A DNA stretch of 56,344 nucleotides from Streptomyces sp. DH12 (GTDB lineage Bacteria; Actinomycetota; Actinomycetes; Streptomycetales; Streptomycetaceae). This document shows, in pieces, positions 32,383 through 42,353 of this stretch. Position 1 is the first letter of the stretch, and each line of letters opens with the position of its first letter. Both the position numbers and the translations under genes were made by a program. The stretch is from the NCBI RefSeq assembly GCF_020873895.1, contig NZ_JAHWGT010000044.1, forward strand, positions 1 to 56,344. The letters run 5' to 3'. The notes beneath the pieces were generated by a model that saw only the letters and a list, made by a program, of their open reading frames with translations, did not search any database and had not been told where the DNA came from.

Positions 32383-33909
32383 CTACGGGCGGCGGAGGGC
32401 GTCGGCGGCGGCCGTGGCGGCCGGGCCCGCGGCGAGCTCCGTCTCCAGCAGCTGCTTTCCGAGCAGCTCGGGGTCGGGGAGCTCCATCGGGTACTCGCCG
32501 TCGAAGCAGGCGCGGCAGAGGTTCGGCTTGGCGATCGTGGTCGCCTCGATCATGCCGTCGAGGGAGATGTACGCGAGCGAGTCGGCGCCGAGGGACTTGC
32601 CGATCTCGTCGACCGTCATGCCGTTGGCGATCAGCTCGGCGCGGGTGGCGAAGTCGATGCCGAAGAAGCACGGCCACTTCACCGGCGGGGACGAGATCCG
32701 GATGTGGACCTCGGCGGCGCCCGCCTCGCGGAGCATCCGGACCAGGGCGCGCTGGGTGTTGCCGCGGACGATCGAGTCGTCGACGACGACCAGGCGCTTG
32801 CCGCGGATGACTTCCTTCAGGGGGTTCAGCTTGAGGCGGATGCCGAGCTGGCGGATGGTCTGGGACGGCTGGATGAAGGTCCGGCCGACGTACGCGTTCT
32901 TGACCAGGCCGGCGCCGAAGGGGATGCCGCTCGCCTCGGCGTAGCCGATCGCCGCGGGCGTGCCGGACTCCGGGGTCGCTATGACGAGGTCGGCCTCGGC
33001 CGGGGCCTCGGCGGCGAGTTTCCGCCCCATCTCCACCCGGGAGAGGTAGACGTTCCGGCCGGCGATGTCCGTGTCGGGCCGGGCCAGGTACACGTACTCG
33101 AAGATGCAGCCCTTGGGCTTCGCTTCCGCGAATCGGGAGGTGCGGATGCCGTTCTCGTCGATCGCGATCATCTCGCCCGGCTCGACCTCGCGGACGTAGC
33201 TGGCGCCGCAGATGTCGAGTGCGGCGGACTCGGAGGCGACGACCCAGCCGCGCTCCAGGCGCCCGAGGACCAGCGGGCGGATGCCCTGCGGGTCGCGGGC
33301 GGCGTAAAGGGTGTGCTCGTCCATGAAGACGAGGGAGAAGGCGCCCTGGACCTTGGGGAGGACCGCCGCGGCGGCCTCCTCGACGCTCAGCGGCTTGCCG
33401 TCGGCGTCGACCTGGCCCGCGAGGAGCGCGGTGACGAGGTCGGTGTCGTTGGTGGCCGCCACCTGGGTGGCGCGGCCGTCCTTCTTGGGCAGGTCGGCGA
33501 CGAGCCCGGCGAGCTCGGCCGTGTTGACCAGGTTGCCGTTGTGCCCGAGGGCGATGGAGCCGTTCGCCGTGGCCCGGAAGGTGGGCTGGGCGTTCTCCCA
33601 GACGGAGGCCCCGGTGGTCGAGTAGCGGGCGTGACCGACCGCGATGTGACCCTGGAGCGAGCTGAGGGAGGTCTCGTCGAAGACCTGGGAAACCAGGCCC
33701 ATGTCCTTGAAGACGAGGATCTGGGAGCCGTTGCTTACCGCGATTCCCGCGGATTCCTGACCCCGATGCTGGAGGGCGTAGAGCCCGAAGTACGTGAGCT
33801 TTGCGACCTCTTCGCCCGGAGCCCAGACACCGAAGACGCCGCAAGCGTCCTGGGGGCCTTTTTCGCCGGGAAGCAGATCGTGATTGAGTCGACCGTCACC
33901 ACGTGGCAC
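32383..33909 (-). CDS. purF: Amidophosphoribosyltransferase
   Basis: The 508-residue PurF catalyses the first committed step, PRPP plus Gln to 5-phosphoribosylamine. A 22-residue leader (MPRGDGRLNHDLLPGEKG...) precedes CGVFGVWAPG, so Cys23 becomes the N-terminal glutaminase nucleophile after autocleavage. Other motifs are GHARYSTTG, HNGNLVN and the PRPP loop VVVDDSIVRGNT. The Bacillus-type [4Fe-4S] cysteines are visible in KWPCFFGID and NLCRACFDGEYP. Start GTG 33909 has no clear ribosome binding site. It is the first gene of the purF-purM operon. Confidence 0.97.
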   Translation of the reverse strand: MPRGDGRLNHDLLPGEKGPQDACGVFGVWAPGEEVAKLTYFGLYALQHRGQESAGIAVSNGSQILVFKDMGLVSQVFDETSLSSLQGHIAVGHARYSTTGASVWENAQPTFRATANGSIALGHNGNLVNTAELAGLVADLPKKDGRATQVAATNDTDLVTALLAGQVDADGKPLSVEEAAAAVLPKVQGAFSLVFMDEHTLYAARDPQGIRPLVLGRLERGWVVASESAALDICGASYVREVEPGEMIAIDENGIRTSRFAEAKPKGCIFEYVYLARPDTDIAGRNVYLSRVEMGRKLAAEAPAEADLVIATPESGTPAAIGYAEASGIPFGAGLVKNAYVGRTFIQPSQTIRQLGIRLKLNPLKEVIRGKRLVVVDDSIVRGNTQRALVRMLREAGAAEVHIRISSPPVKWPCFFGIDFATRAELIANGMTVDEIGKSLGADSLAYISLDGMIEATTIAKPNLCRACFDGEYPMELPDPELLGKQLLETELAAGPAATAAADALRRP

Positions 33910-34060
33910 ACCACCGAGTGTAGGCGAGATCGACCACTGGTCCGAATGGGGCCGGACCGCCCCTGCGGGGCGGGGCCGGGACGGGGCCCCTGACCAGGCG
34001 GCCTTTCACCGCTTCCGGGGGCCCCGCGGTCCCGCCCGCGGTGTGACGGACCTCGCACCC

Positions 34061-34852
34061 CTACCGGGCCGTGGCACGGGCGGCGAATCCGGAGCCGTCC
34101 TGCTCGGTGACGGTGAGTGCCCGGTGCTGGATCCGGTACGTCACCGTTCCGCTGCTCAGCGTCCCGTACAGCCGCTGTTCCAGCTCCATCTGCGGCTTGG
34201 TGCACATCTTGCGGGTGACGGCGAGCGGCCCGAACGTCAGCTTGCCGGGGGCCGTCTTCACGGTGGCGGTGAAGTTGTTGCAGCCGAGGTTGCCGCGGGC
34301 GGTGCCGTCCTCGCCGACGGTCAGGTGGGCCCGGCCCTCGGTGCCGGCGGGCAGCGACGCGGCGGCCTCGCCGTCCAGGAGCGACTCGACGTGCCAGGTG
34401 GTGCCGGCGAGGGGCGCGGCGGGCTGCTCGCCGAGGGCGATGGTGTCGCCGCCCGGGGTGGTGAGGGTGAGGCGGTCGCCGTCGAGACGGGCCTCCAGCG
34501 TGCCGGTGAACGCCTTCAGGAAGGCGTTCTCGAAGCCCATGGCGGGCTCCTCGCAGGCCATCTGCGTGCGGGTGGTCTTCCCGACGGTGAGCGTGTCGCC
34601 GTCGACGGTCGCCGCGGCGGTGAAGCGGTTGCACCCGGCGTTGCCCACCGCGCGCCCGTCCGGCTGGAATTCGACGTACGCGGTGGGGGCGGGGGCGGCC
34701 GTCCTGCGGCCGTCCACGGTGAGCGCGTCGACCGTCCAGTGCACCCCGGTGACGGGGATGTCGGGGCGCTCGCCGGGGTCCGCGGTGGTGGCGCAGCCGG
34801 CGAGCGCGACGGCGGCGGCCAGGACGGGGAGGAGGGTCTTCGTGGTCCGCAT
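34061..34852 (-). CDS. META domain lipoprotein
   Basis: The 263-residue protein starts MRTTKTLLPVLAAAVALAGC, a classic lipoprotein signal with LAGC lipobox. Two META/HslJ-like domains follow. The first is about residues 40-145 (VHWTVDALTVDG, then AGCNRFTAAATVDGD, TRTQMACEEPAM). The second starts near residue 155 (TTWHVESLLDG, NLGCNNFTATVKT, ALTVTEQDGSGF). Each has the family's GCNxF motif and conserved Cys. META domain proteins are envelope proteins of poorly known function, some linked to novobiocin resistance or adhesion. No good ribosome binding site precedes ATG 34852; an in-frame start further upstream would add 20 residues before the signal. Confidence 0.88.
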   Translation of the reverse strand: MRTTKTLLPVLAAAVALAGCATTADPGERPDIPVTGVHWTVDALTVDGRRTAAPAPTAYVEFQPDGRAVGNAGCNRFTAAATVDGDTLTVGKTTRTQMACEEPAMGFENAFLKAFTGTLEARLDGDRLTLTTPGGDTIALGEQPAAPLAGTTWHVESLLDGEAAASLPAGTEGRAHLTVGEDGTARGNLGCNNFTATVKTAPGKLTFGPLAVTRKMCTKPQMELEQRLYGTLSSGTVTYRIQHRALTVTEQDGSGFAARATAR

Positions 34853-35008
34853 GCGGATGGGACGGACCGGGAGGCGCGTCGGTTCCGCCCCTCCCGCCCC
34901 GAACGGCCCCACCGGCCCCTCGGACGGGGTGGGGAACCGGGTACGGGGCCGGTGGACGCGCGCCGGGCGGGGCCGGTGGGGCGCGCCGGGCGGGGCCGGT
35001 GGGGCGGG

Positions 35009-35812
35009 TCAGCCGAGGACGGGGAGCCAGGCCGCCAGGTCGGCGCGGTCGCCGCTGGCGCGGAGCCGGGCCGAGTCGAGCGCCTCAGCCCAGGAGAGAC
35101 GGCCCGTGGCGAGCCGCGTCCAGGTCAGCGGGTCGGTCTCGACGACGTTCGGCGGTGTGCCGCGGGTGTGGCGGGGGCCCTCCACGCACTGCACGACGGC
35201 GTGGGGCGGTACCCGCAGCTCCACGGAGCCGCCCGGCGCCTTGAGGGCGAGGGCGTCGGCGAGGAGGCGGGTGCAGGACGCGAGGGCCTGCCGGTCGTGC
35301 GGGACGGCCAGTCCGGTCGCGGCGTTGAGGTCGTCGGTGTGCACGGTCAGCTCGACCGTGCGGGTCACGAGGAAGTCGGCCAGCGGCATGCCGCCGAAGC
35401 GCGTCACGATCAGCCGGTCGCCGGGGGCGTCCGCCAGCGCGGCGGCGAACTCCTCGGCGGTGCGCGCGTACAGCTCGTTCAGCCCGTCGGGTCCGACGGC
35501 GGCCTCGGCCAGTTCGCGGGTGTCCTCGTCCACCGCCCCGGCGTACCGCCGGGTCGCCGCGGGCCAGTCGAGGAGGCCCGCGTCGCGTACGGGCGGCTCG
35601 GGGGCGGCCACGCCGCGGATGACGGAGCGGAGCACCATCGCGATGTGGGCGGCCAGTTCGCGTACGGTCCACTCGCCCAGCCGCGTGGGCAGGGCGAGCT
35701 GCTCGGGGGTGAGCTTCTCGACGCCCTCGCGGACGTGGGCGAACTGCGCCGTGACCGCGGCGCGGGTCTTCGCGGGGTCATGGCTGCGGGGGCGCTTCCT
35801 CGGCTGCGGCAT
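35009..35812 (-). CDS. Maleylpyruvate isomerase family mycothiol-dependent enzyme
   Basis: The 267-residue protein matches the DinB-like MDMPI_N family with a C-terminal sterol-carrier-like domain. The N-terminal four-helix bundle (VREGVEKLTPEQLALPTRLG, EWTVRELAAHIAMVLRSVI) contains a metal-type His. VELTVHTDDLNAATGLAVP carries the paired His/Asp of the mycothiol-dependent maleylpyruvate isomerase group, supporting a thiol-cofactor link. The last 100 residues (SVELRVPPHAVVQC, DPLTWTRLATGRLSWAEAL) look like the sterol-carrier domain. Actual substrates are unknown; the annotation marks the superfamily only. It stands between the META gene and the purL unit, all on the minus strand. Confidence 0.85.
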   Translation of the reverse strand: MPQPRKRPRSHDPAKTRAAVTAQFAHVREGVEKLTPEQLALPTRLGEWTVRELAAHIAMVLRSVIRGVAAPEPPVRDAGLLDWPAATRRYAGAVDEDTRELAEAAVGPDGLNELYARTAEEFAAALADAPGDRLIVTRFGGMPLADFLVTRTVELTVHTDDLNAATGLAVPHDRQALASCTRLLADALALKAPGGSVELRVPPHAVVQCVEGPRHTRGTPPNVVETDPLTWTRLATGRLSWAEALDSARLRASGDRADLAAWLPVLG

Positions 35813-35887
35813 GCCCCGAGGCTACCGGCGGGCCGCCCCGTGCGGCGTGCCCCCGTAAGGGCGTTGGGGCCGGCCAGGACGGGCCGG

Positions 35888-35929
35888 CGCCCCGCCGCCC
35901 CGCCGTGCGATGCGGTGCGCGGCGGGGCG
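35888..35929 (-). terminator. Terminator of the purS-purQ-purL operon
   Basis: CGCCCCGCCGC pairs with GCGGCGGGGCG (11 base pairs), 27 bases downstream of the purL stop. No T-run follows. Confidence 0.7.
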
Positions 35930-35955
35930 TCGGGTCGGGTGGTCCGGGGCGGGTC

Positions 35956-38201
<2,246 letters not shown>

Positions 38202-38205
<4 letters not shown>

Positions 38206-38885
38206 GAGGCGTCGACCAGCTTCTTGAGGATCGAGGTGAAGAACCCGAGGCCGTCCGTGCGCCCCGTGCCGACGAGGGGCTCGACGGCGTGCTCCGGGTG
38301 CGGCATCAGGCCGACGACGTTGCCCGCGGCGTTGGTGACACCGGCGATGTCGCGCAGCGAGCCGTTGGGGTTGCCGTCGAGGTACCGGAAGGCGACCCGG
38401 CCCTCGGCCTCCAGCTCGTCGAGCACGCGCTCGTCGGCGACGTAGCGGCCGTCCATGTTCTTCAGCGGGATCGAGATCTCCTGGCCCCGCTCGTAGTCGG
38501 TGGTCCAGGCGGTCTCGGCGTTCTCCACCCGAAGCCGCTGGTCGCGGCAGACGAAGTGCAGGTGGTTGTTGCGCAGCATGGCGCCGGGCAGCAGGTGGGC
38601 CTCGGTGAGGACCTGGAAGCCGTTGCAGATGCCGAGCACCGGCATGCCCGCGCGGGCCTGCTCGATGATCGTCTCCATCACCGGCGAGAACCGGGAGATC
38701 GCTCCGGCGCGGAGGTAGTCGCCGTAGCTGAAGCCGCCGGCGAGGACCACGGCGTCGACCTGGTGGAGGTCCTTGTCGCGGTGCCAGAGCGGGACGCCCT
38801 CGGCGCCGGCGAGCCGGGCCGCGCGCAGGGCGTCCTGGTCGTCGAGCGTCCCGGGGAAGGTGACGACTCCGATGCGAGAGGTCAC
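38202..38885 (-). CDS. purQ: Phosphoribosylformylglycinamidine synthase subunit I (glutaminase)
   Basis: The 227-residue PurQ supplies ammonia from Gln to PurL. Class I amidotransferase marks are the nucleophile elbow [16 protein letters not shown] (Cys near residue 86), [13 protein letters not shown] near the N-terminus and [13 protein letters not shown] with the His/Glu dyad. The GTG start at 38885 overlaps the purS stop by 4 bases and its stop overlaps the purL start by 4 bases, so all three are translationally coupled. Confidence 0.97.
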
Positions 38886-39130
38886 GCCTCCTCCACCTTG
38901 ACGACGAAGTCCTCGATGACGGTGTTGGCAAGGAACGTTTCGGCCATTTCGTGGATGCGGGCGAGGGCGGCCTCGTCGACCGGGCCCTCCACATCCAGCT
39001 CGAAGCGCTTCCCCTGGCGGACGTCGGCGATTCCGGCGAACCCGAGGCGGGGCAGTGCGCGCTGCACCGCCTGTCCCTGCGGGTCGAGGATCTCCGGCTT
39101 GAGCATGACGTCGACTACGACGCGTGCCAC
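38882..39130 (-). CDS. purS: Phosphoribosylformylglycinamidine synthase subunit PurS
   Basis: A small 82-residue PurS ([20 protein letters not shown] core) that bridges PurQ and PurL. The ferredoxin-like fold motifs [16 protein letters not shown] and [13 protein letters not shown] are clear. The GTG at 39130 is preferred because GGGAG lies 5 bases upstream. The in-frame GTG at 39136 would put this GGGAG directly on the start. The stop codon overlaps the purQ start. The operon promoter region lies within the 397 bases to lsrL. Confidence 0.93.
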   Translation of the reverse strand: MARVVVDVMLKPEILDPQGQAVQRALPRLGFAGIADVRQGKRFELDVEGPVDEAALARIHEMAETFLANTVIEDFVVKVEEA

Positions 39131-39527
39131 TGGCACTCCCGGTGGTGTGTTGCGTGGGCGGTTCCCTCAGCGTACCTGCCTACAAATTCTACGCGAGTAG
39201 ATTTCCAGAGGATCCCACAAACGACCGTGTTCGATCTTGACTTGAAGCTCCCGCACGCCCGGACCGCCGGTCTCCCGCCCGCCCGCCACGCGGAGCTGGA
39301 AGGCGGACGGCGGCACCCCCCGCGGGACGGCCGGGAAAAATCCCGGAAAAGAATCCGGGTCGCGCAATACCGCCGGACACGCGGGGACAATTGCCGGGTC
39401 TTCCCAGTGCGGCGCTTCGCGCTGTACAAAGGAAATAACACCCATGTGAATCAGGTATCACCGCACGTCAAACGTGTCACAGAACACACACCGGACGGCG
39501 GGATACCACGCGAAGGGACCGATATCC
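39131..39527. other. 397-base divergent region between purS and lsrL
   Basis: Both promoters should lie here. On the minus strand TAGAAT (39191-39186) is a good -10 for purS-Q-L and is covered by a palindrome. On the plus strand TACAAA at about 39423 is a weak -10 candidate for lsrL. CCCGGA/TCCGGG form a short stem near 39330-39350. No gene is supported. Confidence 0.5.
39188..39201. promoter_or_regulatory. Palindromic operator over the purSQL -10 element
   Basis: TCTACGCGAGTAGA (5-4-5) is a perfect inverted repeat, extending imperfectly to 18 bases. The TAGAAT on the minus strand (39191-39186) overlaps it, so a bound protein would block purS-Q-L transcription. I do not know which regulator uses this site. 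Confidence 0.5.
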
Positions 39528-39860
39528 GTGGCGCAGCGCGTAGTGGTCACGCTCACCGACGACATCGAGGGCGGGGAAGCGGCGGAAACGGTCAGGTTCG
39601 GCCTCGACGGTAAGTCGTACGAGATCGACCTCAATGAAGCCAATGCAGAGAAACTGCGCAAGGCCCTGGCCCCGTACCTCGACGCCGGCCGGAAGAAGTC
39701 CGGCGGCGGCGTCGAGAAGGCCCGCAAGCCCTACCGGCACACCGCCGTGGACCCCGACCCGGCGGCCGTACGCGCCTGGGCCCAGTCCAACAAGCTTGAC
39801 GTGCCGGCTCGCGGCCGCATCCCGAAGCGGGTGTACGAGGCCTTCGAAGAGGCGCACTGA
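39528..39860 (+). CDS. lsrL: Lsr2-family nucleoid-associated protein (LsrL-like paralogue)
   Basis: The 110-residue protein starting MAQRVVVTLTDDIEGGEA is an Lsr2 homologue. The N-terminal dimerisation domain (AETVRFGLDGKSYEIDLNE) is followed by a basic linker and a C-terminal DNA-binding domain. The latter ends VPARGRIPKRVYEAF, with the RGR minor-groove motif of Lsr2 silencers. It bridges AT-rich DNA to silence foreign or specialised genes. Streptomyces has two Lsr2-like proteins; the location beside purSQL matches the LsrL paralogue (recalled as SCO4076). The GTG at 39528 has AAGGGA 10 bases upstream. Confidence 0.93.
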   Translation: MAQRVVVTLTDDIEGGEAAETVRFGLDGKSYEIDLNEANAEKLRKALAPYLDAGRKKSGGGVEKARKPYRHTAVDPDPAAVRAWAQSNKLDVPARGRIPKRVYEAFEEAH

Positions 39861-40070
39861 GGCACAGGCGGGCGGGCCGCCGGGCCACCGCACCCGCCGG
39901 GCCACCGAACCCGGCGGGTGCGGCGGTCACGGCGGGAGGCCGGGCTCGCGGCGAGGGGGGCCGGGCTCGGGGCGGGTCGGCGGCCGCGACGGGGGCGGCG
40001 GGAGGCCGGCCGACCGGGCGCCGGACCCGGTGCCGGAGCACCGAGTTGCGCGGCACCCCCCTTGATCGGC

Positions 40071-40076
40071 TAAAGT
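40071..40076 (+). promoter_or_regulatory. -10 element of tRNA-Gly (TCC)
   Basis: TAAAGT at 40071-40076 lies 51 bases before the mature tRNA. TTGCGC at 40046-40051 is a possible -35 with a long 19-base spacer. Confidence 0.5.
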
Positions 40077-40127
40077 CTGGAGCACGCCGAGGGGCGAGGC
40101 CGAAAAGGCCGAGACCTCACGGAGCGT

Positions 40128-40199
40128 GCGGGTGTAGTTCAGTAGTAGAACATCCCCCTTCCAGGGGGAAGGCGCAGTGTGCGATTCCTGTCACCCGCT
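40128..40199 (+). tRNA. tRNA-Gly (TCC), followed by encoded CCA
   Basis: A 72-base cloverleaf with acceptor GCGGGTG, anticodon loop CTTCCAG (anticodon TCC). CCA is encoded at 40200-40202. Confidence 0.93.
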
Positions 40200-40233
40200 C
40201 CACATCACGTACCGACCACTCCGGTGGATCAGG

Positions 40234-40239
40234 TACAGT
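40234..40239 (+). promoter_or_regulatory. -10 element of tRNA-Gly (GCC)
   Basis: TACAGT at 40234-40239 precedes the tRNA by 41 bases. A -35 is not convincing. Confidence 0.4.
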
Positions 40240-40279
40240 GGTGTTCGCACCGCCCGGTGAAAGCCGGTCGGGAGCAATG

Positions 40280-40352
40280 CGGACGTGGCTCAGTTGGTAG
40301 AGCATCACCTTGCCAAGGTGAGGGTCGCGAGTTCGAATCTCGTCGTCCGCTC
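40280..40352 (+). tRNA. tRNA-Gly (GCC), first copy
   Basis: A 73-base cloverleaf, acceptor GCGGACG, anticodon loop TTGCCAA (anticodon GCC). The 73 bases are identical to the copy at 44757-44829, and both lie in the same direction. Confidence 0.95.
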
Positions 40353-40359
40353 AGGAATG

Positions 40360-40389
40360 AAGACCCCGGTCAATCGACCGGGGTCTTCG
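40360..40389 (+). terminator. Terminator after tRNA-Gly (GCC) copy 1
   Basis: GAAGACCCCGGTC pairs with GACCGGGGTCTTC (13 base pairs) over the loop aatc. Confidence 0.88.
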
Positions 40390-40430
40390 CCGTTCCCGGC
40401 CGCGTGCTCTTCACCGTCCCGGCCGCGTGC

Positions 40431-40450
40431 CGATGACATTTGTCATCGGA
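40431..40450. promoter_or_regulatory. 20-base perfect palindrome upstream of the ABC/two-component operon
   Basis: ccgatgacatttgtcatcgg reads identically on both strands (9-2-9). It lies 55 bases upstream of the ABC ATPase start and 42 bases past the tRNA terminator. A dimeric regulator, most simply the operon's own response regulator, is the likely binder. Confidence 0.6.
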
Positions 40451-40504
40451 GGGAGCTGACAGCGCCCACTGCCGACCCCGCAGGTCCGCGCCCAGCCTGG
40501 AACC

Positions 40505-41524
40505 ATGACCAGCGACGACCACACCGGACCCGGCCCCGGACCCGGCCGGCGGCCCCGCGGCGAGCCGGGCCCGGGACACCGCCCCGACGACGGGCCCGCC
40601 ATCGAGGCGGAAGGGCTCCGCCGCCGGTACGCCGGGGGGTTCGAGGCGGTGTCCGGCATCACCTTCGCCGTACCGCACGGGGAGATCTTCGCGCTCCTCG
40701 GCACCAACGGCGCCGGCAAGACCTCCACCGTCGAACTCCTCGAAGGGCTCGCCGCCCCCGACGGCGGCCGCGTCCGGGTGCTCGGGCACGACCCGTACCG
40801 GCAGCGCGCCGCCGTGCGGCCCCGCATCGGCGTGATGCTCCAGGAAGGCGGCTTCCCGTCCGACCTGACCGTCACCGAGACGGTCCGCATGTGGGCCGGG
40901 TGCACCAGCGGCGCCCGGCCCACCGGCGAGGCGCTCGACATGGTCGGCCTCACCGACCGCGCCCGCGTCCGCGTCAAACAGCTCTCCGGCGGGGAACGAC
41001 GCCGGCTCGACCTGGCGCTCGCCCTGCTCGGCCGACCCGACGTTCTGTTCCTCGACGAGCCGACCACCGGACTCGACGCCGAGGGCCGCCGCGACACCTG
41101 GGACCTCGTACGGCGGCTCCGCGAGACCGGCACGACCGTGCTCCTCACCACGCACTACCTGGAAGAGGCCGAAGCCCTCGCCGACCGGCTGGCGATCATG
41201 CACGGCGGCCGCGTCGTCGCCTCCGGCACACCCGCCGAGGTCACCGCCGCCCGGCCCGCCCGGATCCGCTTCGACCTGCCCGCCGGCGTGCCGGCCGCGC
41301 GGCTTCCGCTGTCGCTGCGCGCCGCGCGACAGGGCGCGCGGCGCATCGAGATCCGTACCCACGACCTCCAGCAGGCGCTCACCGAGCTGCTCGGCTGGGC
41401 CCGGGACCAGGACGTCCGGCTCGACGGGCTCGACGCGCGGTCCGCCTCCCTGGAGGAGGCGTTCCTGGAGATAGCGCGGTCCGCCGGGGGCCACGCGGAC
41501 CGTACCGACACGGCAGGGGTGTGA
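40505..41524 (+). CDS. ABC transporter ATP-binding protein
   Basis: The 339-residue protein has a Pro/Gly-rich N-terminal extension of about 30 residues. A full ABC domain follows. It shows FALLGTNGAGKTSTVELLEG (Walker A), LQEGGFPSDLTVTE (Q-loop), VKQLSGGERRRLDLALAL (signature), VLFLDEPTTGLDAEGR (Walker B) and TTHYLEEAEALADR (H-loop). The C-terminal 90 residues resemble the DUF4162-type extension of drug or lipid exporters. The downstream permease starts one base after its stop. This is a DrrA/YhcH-type export ATPase. ATG 40505 has little Shine-Dalgarno homology. Confidence 0.92.
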   Translation: MTSDDHTGPGPGPGRRPRGEPGPGHRPDDGPAIEAEGLRRRYAGGFEAVSGITFAVPHGEIFALLGTNGAGKTSTVELLEGLAAPDGGRVRVLGHDPYRQRAAVRPRIGVMLQEGGFPSDLTVTETVRMWAGCTSGARPTGEALDMVGLTDRARVRVKQLSGGERRRLDLALALLGRPDVLFLDEPTTGLDAEGRRDTWDLVRRLRETGTTVLLTTHYLEEAEALADRLAIMHGGRVVASGTPAEVTAARPARIRFDLPAGVPAARLPLSLRAARQGARRIEIRTHDLQQALTELLGWARDQDVRLDGLDARSASLEEAFLEIARSAGGHADRTDTAGV

Positions 41525-41525
41525 C

Positions 41526-42320
41526 ATGACGGCGACCACCGCCCACGGGCGGCCCGGGACCACGGCGGCCGGACGGCTCGGCGCCCTCGCGCGGGCCGAG
41601 CTGACCCTCCTCGTACGCAACCGCACCTCCCTCTTCGTCACCCTCCTCATGCCACTGCTGATGGTCGGCTCGATCGGGATGAGCGTCGACCGGGTCGGCG
41701 CCGAGAAGAGCGGCCTGACCGTGCTGGAGGCGGTGATGACCGGCGGCCTCGGCATGGTCCTCGTCATCGTCGTCTACCTCAACCTCGTCCCCGCGTACGT
41801 CGCGCGCCGCGAGGAGCTCGTCCTGAAGCGGCTGCGCACCGGCGAGGCGACCGACGCCGAGATCCTCGCCGGGACCGCGCTGCCCTCGGTGGCGCTCACC
41901 CTCGCCCAGTGCCTGATCATGGTGGGGGCGGCGGTGGCGTTCCTCGACCTGCGGGCGCCCCGGCGGCCGGAGCTGCTCGTGGCGGGCCTGCTCGTCGGCA
42001 TCGTGCTGCTGGCCGCGCTCGCCGCGGTCACCGCGCGCGTCACCCGGACCGTGGAGAGCGCCCAGCTGACGACGATGCCGCTGTTCCTGGTGTCGGCGTT
42101 CGGCTCGGGCCTGTTCCTCCCGGTGGAGGTGTTCCCGGAGCGGGTGCAGGACGTGTGCGCGCTGCTGCCGCTGACCGGCGTGGTGGAGCTCGTACGGGCC
42201 GGGTGGCTCGGCGGGGGCGACGCGGGGGAGCTCGTACGGGCCGCGGTGACCGCCCTGGTCTGGACGGCGGTGTCGGTGTTTGCTGTGCGGCGGTGGTTCC
42301 GGTGGGAGCCGCGCCACTGA
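41526..42320 (+). CDS. ABC-2 type transporter permease
   Basis: The 264-residue protein has six hydrophobic segments of the ABC-2 type (DrrB/YhcI-like): LFVTLLMPLLMVGSIGM, LGMVLVIVVYLNLVPAYV, LTLAQCLIMVGAAVAFLDL, LLVGIVLLAALAAVTA, TMPLFLVSAFGSGLFLPV and VTALVWTAVSVFAV. ATG 41526 comes one base after the ATPase stop codon, so the pair is coupled. It should form the exporter with the preceding ATPase. Substrates may include a membrane-active compound sensed by the linked kinase. Confidence 0.9.
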   Translation: MTATTAHGRPGTTAAGRLGALARAELTLLVRNRTSLFVTLLMPLLMVGSIGMSVDRVGAEKSGLTVLEAVMTGGLGMVLVIVVYLNLVPAYVARREELVLKRLRTGEATDAEILAGTALPSVALTLAQCLIMVGAAVAFLDLRAPRRPELLVAGLLVGIVLLAALAAVTARVTRTVESAQLTTMPLFLVSAFGSGLFLPVEVFPERVQDVCALLPLTGVVELVRAGWLGGGDAGELVRAAVTALVWTAVSVFAVRRWFRWEPRH

Positions 42321-42353
42321 GCGGGACGTGAGCGGGACGGGGGAGACGGGACC

